Shown here piece by piece: positions 46,919-57,557 of a stretch of DNA of 64,000 nucleotides; positions within the stretch are counted from its first letter, which is position 1, and each line of letters begins with the position of its first letter. Both the position numbers and the translations under genes were made by a program. Below the pieces are notes generated by a model that was given only the letters and a program-made list of their open reading frames with translations, had not been told where the DNA came from and did no database searches. The stretch is from Adineta steineri. Lineage: Eukaryota; Rotifera; Eurotatoria; Adinetida; Adinetidae. The stretch covers positions 397,551 through 461,550 of the forward strand of contig CAJNOI010000052.1 of NCBI GenBank assembly GCA_905250115.1. Direction: 5' to 3'.

Positions 46919-47743
46919 ATGGCTAAAGAGTCGAATATAGTTGTTTGTGGTTCAGCTCGTGTTGGTAAAAGTACACTTATTAATGCATTATGTGGAAGAG
47001 AATTAGCAAAAACAAGTAATAGTTTATCTTCAAAAACTGATCGAATGGAAAAGTATATATTAAACAGAGATTATATTTCGTCTAATGAAGCTTCAAATTC
47101 GAATGAAAATCAATATTCTATAACAATATGGGATACACCAGGAATTGAATCATGGACAAAAGAACATGTTCAAGAGCATATTTCAAAAATAATGATGAAA
47201 AGTAATCCAGTTTGTATGATTTATTGTGCATCACCTGGTTCATTTGCTCGTCTTGATCAGTTAGAATGGATTATTGAAACGTGTATTAAATCAAATATTT
47301 ATTGTGCATTAGTTTGTACAAATAAATATAATGGAGGTAGACAAAGTCGTGAACAATTATTAAAAGACTTTCATTCTCTTCTTTCTCAATATCAACCAAT
47401 GACAAAAGATGAAAATAATGTTAAATATTATGGAGACGCTGCTCTTTGTACAACAGTTAATAGCATTCCATTTGAAGATGAAGATCTCGGAGCACAAAAA
47501 GGAGTTGAAGGTATTAATGAACTTCTTTTTGGTATAACAAGTTCGTTAAAAGGCGATAAACTTATTGCGTGGTGTCATACAATTGCTGATAATAAATCAT
47601 TTTGGTCGACAATGGTTAATCAACTAACAGAAGTATACAAAATAGCTCGGCCAATTGTAGAAGAAGCGCTTCAAAAACATGGAAATGATATTGCAAAAGC
47701 TTTAATTCCACTTATTATTGGAGCTATTCTTACTAAAAAATAA
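46919..47743 (+). CDS. P-loop GTPase paralogue 2
   Basis: Single-exon 274-residue protein starting MAKESNIVVCGSARVGKSTL. G motifs: GSARVGKST, DTPGIESWTKEH, CALVCTNKYNGG, AALCTTVNS. It shares YCASPGSFA, GVEGINELLFGI and WCHTIADNKSFWSTM with its neighbours. The C-terminus ends in a hydrophobic helix, AKALIPLIIGAILTKK, a possible membrane anchor. A pyrimidine-rich acceptor (TTTTTGTCTTTCTAG) lies just upstream of the ATG and 60 bp after the stop of paralogue 1. That spacing suits trans-splicing of a polycistronic RNA (inference). Confidence 0.8.
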   Translation: MAKESNIVVCGSARVGKSTLINALCGRELAKTSNSLSSKTDRMEKYILNRDYISSNEASNSNENQYSITIWDTPGIESWTKEHVQEHISKIMMKSNPVCMIYCASPGSFARLDQLEWIIETCIKSNIYCALVCTNKYNGGRQSREQLLKDFHSLLSQYQPMTKDENNVKYYGDAALCTTVNSIPFEDEDLGAQKGVEGINELLFGITSSLKGDKLIAWCHTIADNKSFWSTMVNQLTEVYKIARPIVEEALQKHGNDIAKALIPLIIGAILTKK

Positions 47744-48093
47744 CTAAATATTATCAAAACAATTCTCTTTGTTTAATCATCTTTGAATAAACAATTTTTC
47801 ATGATTTAGTTAAGTAACATTGAAACATTTTTTGATTATTTAGATTAAATCATTATTTCATCATTTTAAAATATTTTTTTTTTATTAGAGTGAATCTTTT
47901 TTTAGATTAAGTATCCTGAAGAACAGATTTTAGAATTATTTTAATATCTGTCGAATACTAAACGATCGAACTCGATTGGTTTTCCAAGGATAAAGACAAT
48001 AAAAAGGTTAGTCTTGTGATTCCGTGTCTTCTCTTCACAGTCTGTAAGATCTCTTGTACGATCTTTTATTTTCTAGAAAAAAAAAATTAGCTA
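47744..48093. other. Spacer between GTPase 2 and 3
   Basis: 350 bp, AT-rich, with a T-tract. The acceptor-like TTTTATTTTCTAG lies about 20 bp before the next ATG. No gene. Confidence 0.5.
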
Positions 48094-49368
48094 ATGTCTC
48101 ATAATGTTCGTGAATCAAATATTCTTCTTTGTGGTTCATCACGTGTTGGTAAAAGTACTCTTATAAATGCAATATGTCAACAAAATCTTATTAAATCTAA
48201 TCAAAGTTTAAATTCTAATACAAAAACTATTGAACAATATTCATTTGAAAGTTCATTTAATAATTCAATACATAAAACAATATTTTGGGATACACCAGGA
48301 ATTGAATCGTGGAATGAAGATGATATACATAATTATATGGATTCATTAATTGAAAAAATACATCCAATATGTATGATATATTGTGCTTCACCTGGTTCAT
48401 TTGCTTTAGTAAATCATCTTGTTTGGATAGTTAATGAATGTCATAAAAAAAAAATTTTTTGTGCACTTGTTTGTACGAATATGTGGTCAGGAAGAAATCG
48501 ACAAATTGTTATCGATGAATTTTGTAGAATATTGAATAATGTTCATCCACAAATCAAATCAACTAAAGAAGATGGAATTATTTATTATGATAATGTTGCT
48601 TTAGTTACAATGGTTAATAGTATTGAATATATTGATGAAGACTTTAATGTTAATAAACCACAATCCGGTATTGATGAGTTAATATTTGGTATTGGAAAAT
48701 GTCTTCAACGAGATTTTATGTTTGCATGGTTAAGAACTGTTTCACATAATAAATCTTTTTGGAAAAATATGTCATCAAAATTAAATATACTTTTTCAATT
48801 TCCATATGAAAAATTTAATAATTTTTATCAACATGCAGAAAATTTTCTTGATTATCTTTTTAGTTTTGATGATGATGTTGCTGATTATCAATGTACCACA
48901 TATACAAACACAAAGGATACAGTTAATTTATAATGGAAAAATGTTTAATTAAGAATAATTTCTTTTTATTGATTTCTAGGATGAATCTATATTTCTTGAT
49001 GCAGAAATGATTGAAAAGCCTGAAGATTCACATGAATCTAAATTAAAATTTATTGTTAAATCAATAGGTAATACATTTTGACTTGATCATAGATCTTTAG
49101 ATTAATTTGTTTTTTTAGAACTCGGTGTACAACTTAGTGAAGTTTTAGCACAATTGGGTGCAACAGGTTCAAATGCAGTTAAATCAGAAACAACCAACGA
49201 ACAAGAAATTATAATTACTGCTAAGTACGTTAAATTTTGATGTTTGGTAGAAGTTTTAAGAGTTTTATATTTTCTATTAGATTTAACGATGATGAACGTC
49301 TCAAGGCAGTATGTAATCTTTGTCAAATAATCAGTTATGATCAAGTTAATTGCACAATTGTTGATTAA
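48094..49368 (+). CDS. P-loop GTPase paralogue 3, with extra C-terminal exons
   Basis: ATG 48094 (MSHNVRESNILLCGSSRVGK). G motifs: GSSRVGKST, DTPGIESWNEDD, CALVCTNMWSGRNR, VALVTMVNS, then GIDELIFGIGKCLQ and WLRTVSHNKSFWKNM. Reading straight through stops at 48933. A splice from KDT (donor GTTAAT) to an exon at about 48980 (DESIFLDAEMIEKPEDS) keeps the frame. It continues through VKSI, LGVQLSEVLAQLGATGSNA, EQEIIITA and DDERLKAVCNLCQIIS to the stop at 49368. These exons have clean acceptors, so the longer model is preferred. They add an acidic, helical tail that paralogues 1 and 2 lack. Confidence 0.72.
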
Positions 49369-50635
49369 TTATTCAATGATTCAACGATTCACAAAAAATA
49401 AATTTTTTCTTATTTACAATAATCGAAATTTGTATTTTATATTCTTAAAAATACAGATAGGTTCTGATTAATTTTTATTTTTGCTGCACAAGAATTATAG
49501 TATGGTTCAAATTTTTTCTTGCATATAGATTGTAGTAATACCAGAAAAAAATGTTTGAATACAGAGACTAGAATAAATACATGAACTAAATAAAATTGTG
49601 AATCAGTCTTGGATGTTAGTGTGGGAGTGCGTATTTTCCACATTCATTACCCACATCCTCAAGAATGACGATCAAATACATCACTTACAGTTCATAAACA
49701 CCTCTACTATTCTTCATCAGTTCAATCAATAGAAAAAAGATTCTACACGACGCTAATATATCTATAATATTTACTGAGTTTATTTTATGTAGAGTAAGGT
49801 GAAAAATATTGAGAATAACAATATTATTCTGTTTTTTTTTATGCTCGATATTTCGAGTATGATTTGTTTTTCTGTTATTTTATATACATCATTTATTCGT
49901 ATTAGAAAGGTATATCTATATAGTAGTTGTCCTTCGCTATATAGGCATATAATTAAATAAAATTAGTGTTGTTTACGTTGTACATCATGAGTGACATTCT
50001 CCGTTATTTTTGATTTAAGATAATAATGAATTATTTACCATTAATGTCTATAAATATTTATAATCCGAATATTTTAAATAATCTTCAATGATATAACCGA
50101 TAAAGTGTTTTATGCATTTGTTTGATTTGAACGATAAATCACATTAGAGTATTTTCAAAAAAATGACGTAACATATCTAGTATAATACAAATGTCTATGA
50201 TATGTAAAATAAGAAAAGTTATCAAATGATTATTACACATAGTCAATACATCTATGAAAGAAAACTTATTTAGATGTTTTGAAGTTAAATGTAATAAGAC
50301 AATATAAAGTAATAAATCAATATACAACACTTCATCTTACTCAAATATAATCAATCAAAAAGAAACAGAAATATAAGATAATATCAATAAATTAGAAGAA
50401 ATTATCGTACCTATGTAATATCTTGAGAAAATTTCTCATCTGTCAATATCTATTAAGCAAAAAAAGGAACTATTTTTTAGTATAATTACCGATTACTTAT
50501 TATGAATATATCATATGACATTTTAAGAATACATTGTTCTCGTCAAATAACAAAAAGATTAAAAAATTGGTAAATAAATCAATGTTATTTTGACATTGTC
50601 CTAAGGTCATCTGCACACATATTTATATTTTCTTA
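49369..50635. other. Intergenic with hairpin copy m
   Basis: 1.27 kb between the GTPase cluster and the lamin-tail gene (convergent). One telomere-like hairpin near 49610; otherwise AT-rich unique sequence. Confidence 0.55.
49608..49664. repeat. Telomere-like hairpin, copy m
   Basis: CTTGGATGTTAGTGTGGGAG arm, short loop, then CCACATTCATTACCCACATC then CTCAAGAATG. The right end keeps the family CCTCAAG terminus. Confidence 0.7.
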
Positions 50636-51112
50636 TTATTGTTTTTTCACTTTATCAGATGATGGTAATGTTCGATGTGAGAAAATCGCCCTTTCACGAC
50701 CTGTATGATCAAAAAGTCTCGTAACACTCCATTGTCGTGCATTATTCCATGTTAATATTTTCGTTTTTACACTAACAAATGATTGTTGTTGTTGTTCTTG
50801 TGTTTCAGGTGATATTGGAATTGGTGTTGCTATACTTGACCATAATTCAATTGTTGTTAATGGTGGAACAATAAATTGATTTTTAATTATATATCGAAGC
50901 ATTGGATGTGTATCTGTTTGTCGTTCAATATGCCATCCAGCTAAATCATATTGTTTTTTTGAACTAATATTTTCAATAATAATAACATCACCAGATGGTG
51001 AGCATCCATTGAACATAATAGGACCTTTGGAATAACGTCGAAATAAAGTTTTTGTATGAATAAGTTCGTCATGGTCATTATTGGAAGCAGAAATTATAGT
51101 CGTTTTTGTCAT
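50636..51112 (-). CDS. Stand-alone lamin-tail domain protein
   Basis: Single exon, 158 residues, ATG 51112 (MTKTTIISASNNDHDELIHT). The core is an Ig-like lamin tail domain: GPIMFNGCSPSGDVIIIENI then SSKKQYDLAGWHIERQTD, RYIIKNQFIVPPLTTIELWS and TKILTWNNARQWSVTRLFDH. The VIIIEN..S...DL.GW...R pattern and the LTW....W motif are those of intermediate-filament/lamin tails. There is no coiled-coil rod, CaaX box or signal peptide. It could be a domain expressed alone or a relic of a lamin or cytoplasmic IF gene; the frame is intact. It ends in a Lys-rich SSDKVKKQ. Confidence 0.75.
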   Translation of the reverse strand: MTKTTIISASNNDHDELIHTKTLFRRYSKGPIMFNGCSPSGDVIIIENISSKKQYDLAGWHIERQTDTHPMLRYIIKNQFIVPPLTTIELWSSIATPIPISPETQEQQQQSFVSVKTKILTWNNARQWSVTRLFDHTGRERAIFSHRTLPSSDKVKKQ

Positions 51113-51813
51113 ATTACGGTTTTTGTATAATTGTCTGTTGTAGACACAAACTATAAGATGAAAGAGAAATGAAAAGATACGACAAACTACTCAAGCGTTG
51201 CACTCATTTAATTTGATTGCCTCATTATTATTGATATCGAAGGTGAACATTATACAAAAGAACAAGACAAGAATAATAATGCGACCTAAAAATCGCATGT
51301 AATACGAATGAGTATTATTTTCCAAGGAGGATGATAGACGCGTCTTCCTTTTCTTTTTTTTTTTTTTTTGTTCTTTCTGTTCTATTTCTTTTTACTGGCC
51401 TTTAATCTACTTGATAAAATATCTGATAAATATAAAGGTCCTTTTCGCTTTACACTTAATACATCACATGGTTTTTTTCTTCAATAAAATAATTCAGTAT
51501 GATTATTTTCTTTTGCTTTTTTTTTATTCTTAACAATAAATTTCACATATATATCCTTGTTCATTTCACTTCTGTATCAAAAGAGAGAAATGTAAAAAAA
51601 ACTGTTTATATATAAGAACAAGACAAAGAGAGAGAGAGAAATATACGATCACAAGAAACAAATCAGTTATATAAGGGGACTTTTTTTCTTTTTAATCAAA
51701 TATGGAAAAAAAAAATAATAATAATATAGAGAGATTCATGTTTTACAATAAAGCGTATTTACAAAGACAGATGAATACAACATCGACATCATATTTAACT
51801 AGAATAATAAAGA
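51113..51813. other. Intergenic
   Basis: 700 bp with long T runs near 51350-51370 and an AGAGAGAGAGA stretch near 51630. Presumed promoter of the lamin-tail gene and 3' flank of CHAF1A. Confidence 0.5.
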
Positions 51814-54328
51814 TTATACAGGTGGTTGTTTTCGTTTTGGTATAAGAAGTGTACATATTGGTGTACTGTCAAGTTTAACTTCGTCATTTGAAATAATTGT
51901 TAGTGGAGATGATTTGATATCTGTAACATTACTTGAATCTTCTAAAACATTTGTTTTACATGCATTCATAGTTTCAGTATCAACTAAAATAGATTGAAAT
52001 AAAAAATTGATAAAAATTTATTTTAATGATATATTTACTCATAACAACATCAGTATCATCAATCGTCGAACAATTTTCATTAGAATTCATTTTACGACGT
52101 TTTGATGGTGATGCTCCTTCAACTAAAATGGAAACTGAACTAATACGTTTAGCTGTTGGTGTTACCACTAAAGGATTAATTAGTGGTTGTTGTTCAGTAG
52201 TTAAACCTAAATTAATAAAATATTCAATAATGATTTCAAAGAAAACCTCGAACGGAAAATAGAAGATTTACGACTATTGATTAATCTTATTGGACTCTCA
52301 CTAGAGAATTTGTTGACAGGAGATTATTCTTGTAAGCAATGAAATATTCTATTCATAATAATATCATTAAAGCCCTCTAAATATCCACTTATCGGTGACA
52401 ACTAAAAAATGTATGTCTCTATGAAAACTGTTTCGATCTCAACAAATTCAACGAGAAAAAATAGTCAGTTACAAGGTCTTTCTTAGTATATATGAACCTT
52501 TTTTCGACGCTAATGATTTCTTCTTTGATACTCTTTTTGGTTTATCACCATTTGGAATTGTTTCATTATTAATTTCTTGTTCTTTGTCATCTTGTTCTAC
52601 TGGTTGATAAATTTCTTTTGGTACAAGAATTTTCTAAAAATGAAATTTGTTTTTATTAAAATATAAAAACTAAATTTTTTACTTGAAATTGATGAAGATA
52701 ATTTGATAATTCAAATTTTAGTTTTTCATCCAATATAGGATCATAAATACAACCAAATATAGGTTTTAATTCTCGTTGTTGATTAAGACGTGCTACTTTT
52801 TTATCCCATATATGTGATTTAGCTGCTTCACGAGCTTGTTTTGTTGATGTCGACTTAATTCAAACAAAAAAACATTTACAAAATCTAAATAAATATTTAA
52901 CTTTTTTTTCTTCTACCTGTTGTTGTTCATCTTCATTTAATTCATCATCTGATAAATGTCCATGCGGTACAATAAATGAATCAGTATCACTATCACTATC
53001 TACTGCTTCAGCATCACTTAAATCTTCAGCATCTGAACGAATTTCTTCACCATCTTTACATGGTTCTTCCCATTCACCTTCGGAATCAACTGTATAATCA
53101 ATCTAATAAATATAAAACACAATACATCAAAATTCATATTAATAATAATTATATACATTATCAATAGGCGCATCTGGTTTTAATGGATTAATATTAGCAT
53201 TCGAAGCTTTTTTAAATGTTCCATAATAAGGTGGACGATTAAAATATTTTTCTGGAAAATGAATATATCGAGTTTTTATCACATATGGATTATTCATTGT
53301 TGTTGTTAAACATTGCAATTGACTACTATTTGAATCACTAAGAAAACAAAATATAAGACATTAGTTTTAATAAGAAAAAATATGTATATAAACCTGTTTA
53401 AACGTGGACGTGAATTGATTTCAATATCAATTTTTTTCATTGATTTTAAATTTTCTATTATATCCGATACAAAATTCATATCCTGTTTCGAAACCACTTG
53501 ATCAAAATCATCTGTACATCGTTGATTAATATTATTGCCATTTGTTGTTGATGATTGTGTATCTTTTTGTGCAGATTTATCAATTGGTTTAAAATATTTA
53601 ATCATCGTATTTGTCATTGGTTTTTGTGCAGCTGTTTTCTTTTGCATTAATTCAGCTTTCTTACTTCTATTAAAAAACGGAAGAACGAATACAATAAATG
53701 AAAATAATAAGTGGAAGATTTCTTACGCAATTTCTGCATCTTTTCGTGCTTTTTCTTCAGCTCGTCGAGCCTTTTCCTGTTGAAGTTCTTCAGCTTTTCG
53801 AGCTTTTTCTTGTAGAAGTTCTTCTGCTTTGCGCGCTTTTTCCTGTTGAAGTTCTTCTAATTTACGCGCTTTTTCTTGTTGAAGTTCCTCAAGTTTTCGA
53901 GCTTTCTCTTCAGCTCGACGATTTTTTTCTAATTGCAATTCTTCGGCTTTTCGTGCTTTTTCCAATCGAAGTTCTTCAGCTTTCTTTGCTTTTACTAAAA
54001 AAGAAATTTATTTCATATAAATAAATAAGCAAACACACTTACATTCTTCTTGTATACGTTTTCTCTCGGCTCTAATTGCTTCTTCTTCTGCTTTTTTAGC
54101 ATCTCGTTCAGATTTTCGCTGTGTCTAGAAGAAAACCTTTCAATTATAAACTTAATATCGTTTGATCTTACTTACATATTCCACTTTTGATAATCTTATT
54201 TTTGGTGTTGTTAGTGTAGGTGTTTCAGCGCCTGTTGAAGATGCTGAGCGCACAGGTGATAAAGTTAAAACTATACATTCGTTTGAAGATGAGCTGTTAT
54301 TCTGATTGTTATTATTATCTGAATCCAT
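51814..54328 (-). CDS. CHAF1A: Chromatin assembly factor 1 subunit A (CAF-1 p150)
   Basis: Histone H3-H4 chaperone subunit acting behind the replication fork. ATG 54328 (MDSDNNNNQNNSSSS) leads to LSPVRSASSTGAETPTLTTP, then a long Lys/Glu/Arg coiled region with repeated KARKAEELQQEKARKLEELQ (54150-53720). Next are NTMIKYFKPI (a degenerate PIP-like motif), YIHFPEKYFNRPPYYGTF and the acidic ED domain IDYTVDSEGEWEEPCKDGEE then SDAEDLSDAEAVDSDSDTDS. After KIWDKKVARLNQQREL the frame stops at 52469, unless it splices at LRKTL (GTAACT donor). The splice would lead to two exons without their own ATG: VVTPTAKRISSVSILVEGAS, then LLIPKRKQPPV, stop 51814. I favour the longer model; the 263-nt last intron is long for this locus. 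Confidence 0.82.
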
Positions 54329-54567
54329 CTTGAATGAGAGAGAAAAAAAAGAACTAGAATTGTTGTTGAATATGTTTTCTGTTGTTAAAACAAAGAATTA
54401 TTAAAATATCCCTCAGTGAATTCGAGTGGTTGTTTGAAAAAACAAAGAATTTCATATTTCCTTTAAATTGATGTCGCTCATCGTTTTTAATTAAATGATT
54501 GGTTAAAATATATCTCGTACAAATACAAATTAGAATAGATAAGAAGAAGAAGAGAGTTTTAATAAAT
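54329..54567. promoter_or_regulatory. Short divergent promoter region, CHAF1A / ADAR-like gene
   Basis: 239 bp between two divergent starts. AT-rich; no motif named. Confidence 0.45.
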
Positions 54568-57365
54568 ATGATCGATCCAGTAACGAGTAATTCATCGGAA
54601 TATGAGATAACTGAGTAAGTGAGATATTAAAAGATAAAGAATAATTGTTTTAAATGAATTCCTATTTAGAACAGATGAACGATATATATTTATATATGAA
54701 CTTATTCAAGATCTTTTCTCCGGACGAAAGCTAGCATATAATGTTTTAGTTTCTTTTTGTGCAAAATTTAAAAAAAAACTTGTTTTCAATGAAACAACAT
54801 CGAATTATAATTATGCAAATTATGTTTCAAGTATGAACAGAAAAAACGAAACTACAATATAAAAAATGATTTCGATTTATTTAGTTGATAATATTATTTT
54901 TCCACAAGGAATAGCGAAAAATAAAAAAGATGCTCGAACTGCTGCATCAAGACATGCCATGGCTTGTTTACTTGATATTAATGAAGAACAACTTAATCCA
55001 CAGTATCTTGGTATATATACATATAAGAGAAGAATGGATGTAGAACTTCCTTTTATTTCCAGGTCAAAATCAGATATTAATTGATCGTCATGGTCATACA
55101 CTTATAGATAATCATCAACTAACAGATAGTCATTGTTTAGATAAAAAACAAATAGCTGATTATGTTCACAAATTAATTCTTCTCGGACAGTAAGAAAACG
55201 TTGTTTTTTTGGACATTTATTTTTACTAAATATATTTATTCAGAGATGAAGATCTGTTAAAATCAAAAGGTAGTAGTACTGGAATTCAACAACGAACTAA
55301 TAGTAGTCATAAAAATAATTCATCATCACAATCAACAGCAATGAAACGACTTGCTGATTATTGTAAACAACATTCAGTTATAGCTGATATTGTAATGGAT
55401 ATAGATGAACAAGTGAATTCACATTCAAATAAATGGTATATTGACAAATAATTTCAATTAATATTATATTGATTTAATTTTCAGTCATTTTGCGAAAGTT
55501 TATTTTGGTTTACAAAAAACAATCATTGCAACGGCTCATGGTGCAACAGCATTCGAAGCAAAATCAAAAGCAGCTGATCGTGCTATGATTGTTTTATGTA
55601 ATCGAACAACCAAATTAGAAGTTAGTAATTTAATATAATTATTTTTTTGAATAAATTTATTCTATTTTTTAGTCTCTACAATTAAATAATACATCTCCAA
55701 TATCTTCATCACTTTTTGATCAACATTGTCAATTAGTTATTGATTTTATTCAATATAACCGTGATCAAAATAGTTCATCTATTTTTAATACATTAAAACA
55801 TCGATTCTATGCAGCATTTATTATTAAAAAAAGTTTGTTGATATAATTAAATAATAATGTTATTTTTTTTTCAATTGAATTAAAATTTAATAGGTCAAAG
55901 TGATACAGGAAAAGTAATAGCGTTTGGTGTGGGTAGTCGATGTGCAGTACCGGATAATATTGATGATGATGGTTGTGCATTACTTGATTGCCATGCATTA
56001 GCAATGGCAAGACGAGCATTATTACAGTAAGTTATGCAAAACTTTGACTAGTAGTATAACCTTCTTATTTTTGTAGATATTTCTATGGTGAACTTCATCA
56101 ATTAGCTCATGGTTCATCACCAATTCGAAATATTTTTGTTGATCCACATGGTGGAAAATTACATTTACGTAATAATGTATCCATTCATTTAGTTTTATCT
56201 GATGCACCAAATGGTGATGCTAAAGAATTTCTTCCATCAGATACAAATAATTATTTAAATGCATATGATACTGTACGCATTGATCTTTATTTAAATTAAA
56301 TCTATTTATTTCAATATATAGGTTCAATTAAAAATGGCAGCACATGCACCAGTATATGAAACTCATGAACAAGGTCAGCTAAGATATAAATATTTAGAAG
56401 GAACTGAAACCATGGCTGCTACACATCGACAACAATTTGGTATGATGTCATGCAGTGATAAAATTCTTAAATGGAATGTTTTGGGCATACAAGGTGCTTT
56501 ACTTTCAACACTTATTGAACCTATTAAAATCTCTTCAATTACACACAGTAATTAATAATTGTTTCGTTTTTTTACAAAAATGTCTTTGATTTTTTTTTAA
56601 ATATGATAGTGTGTGGTTTCAAACAGCAACATACATCACGTGCATATTGTTGTCGTTTAAATAAAGCTTCATCGACACTTATTATTCATCATCCACAAAT
56701 TGGTATATATTTACGAGGGAACCACTCGAGGTGTCTACATTAAGACCTCAACGAGACAAGCTTGCTAACATACTTGTATATTGGAGGCAGTCTTTCCAAA
56801 ATTTCTGCAACTTTGTAAGCAAGCTTATCTGACTGAGGTCTTAATGTGGACAAAATTTCGGCTTCAAAGCTTTTTGATACTTCGAGTGGTTCCCTCGTTA
56901 GATCGAGATGAACGTCCATATTCAATAATGTTTTATTTTCTAGGTCGAGCAAAAACTGCTATTATTTCATTAAATGATCTTGCACATGATGTAAGTTATT
57001 CGTGGTCAGATGCATATAACGGTGAATTAATTGATGCATCAACGGGTCGTCCTGTATCAGGGTAATTCATTTTTAGTTTTGTTTAATTTATTAAAACTTC
57101 TTTGTTTTATTCTAGTAATATTAGTGTTATATCAAAAGCAACGTTACTTAGTGAATTTAAACAGTTGTGTTTAAAAATGTGCCATCCATGTAATGTACAT
57201 GTGACATATAATGAATTAAAAAAATTAAATAAAGAATATTTTAAACAAAAACAAGCAATGATTTCATTTCTTGAACAAGCTAATTTTGGTTATTGGTCAG
57301 AAGATAAAATTCATCTTGAACAATTTAAATATTCATCGAATATTTTACCTATTATTCGAAAATAA
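54568..57365 (+). CDS. ADAR/ADAD-like RNA-binding protein, deaminase site degenerate
   Basis: ATG 54568 ([16 protein letters not shown]). Two dsRNA-binding-like segments: [20 protein letters not shown] with MACLL, and [20 protein letters not shown] with [13 protein letters not shown]. Then an adenosine-deaminase (A_deamin) domain: [106 protein letters not shown]. The stop is at 57365. In active ADARs the first motif is HAE and the second PCGD. Here they are HAL and PNGD, so the proton-shuttle Glu and one zinc Cys are gone, while the Cys of MSCSDK remains. Loss of the site is as in ADAD1-type proteins, which bind RNA without editing. The intron at 56703-56943 contains a MITE. Confidence 0.88.
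56714..56897. mobile_element. MITE in ADAR-like gene intron, TTA duplication
   Basis: 184-bp element with perfect 15-bp TIRs (CGAGGGAACCACTCG / CGAGTGGTTCCCTCG) and further inverted pairing (ACATTAAGACCTCA with TGAGGTCTTAATGT; AGCAAGCTT palindromic partners). It is flanked by TTA on both sides (56711-56713 and 56898-56900). A 3-bp TTA target fits PIF/Harbinger elements. It starts about 10 nt after the splice donor. Removing it and one TTA leaves a 54-nt intron, the local norm. Confidence 0.92.
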
Positions 57366-57557
57366 TTATTGTATTTCTCGTTGTTTTGTTGTTATATTTT
57401 CTTTTTCTCGTTGTAAATATGTAGAATAGATAAAACAGATGATAAACATTGTGATGAATTAAAATAAAATAGAAAATAATGAATTTTCCCTGTACACAAC
57501 CATTTTCTTTAGCATACATTCCATAAAATATCTGTATAAATTTTGCTTCTAGAAAAT

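Noticed and set aside
53535..54024. Leu/Phe-rich membrane-like frames opposite CHAF1A
   Set aside because: Antisense of the Lys/Glu-rich coiled coil, which always gives Leu/Phe-rich reading.
56740..56952. Short frames crossing the ADAR-like gene intron
   Set aside because: They lie in the MITE and intron; splicing at 56703/56943 restores the conserved [11 protein letters not shown] join.
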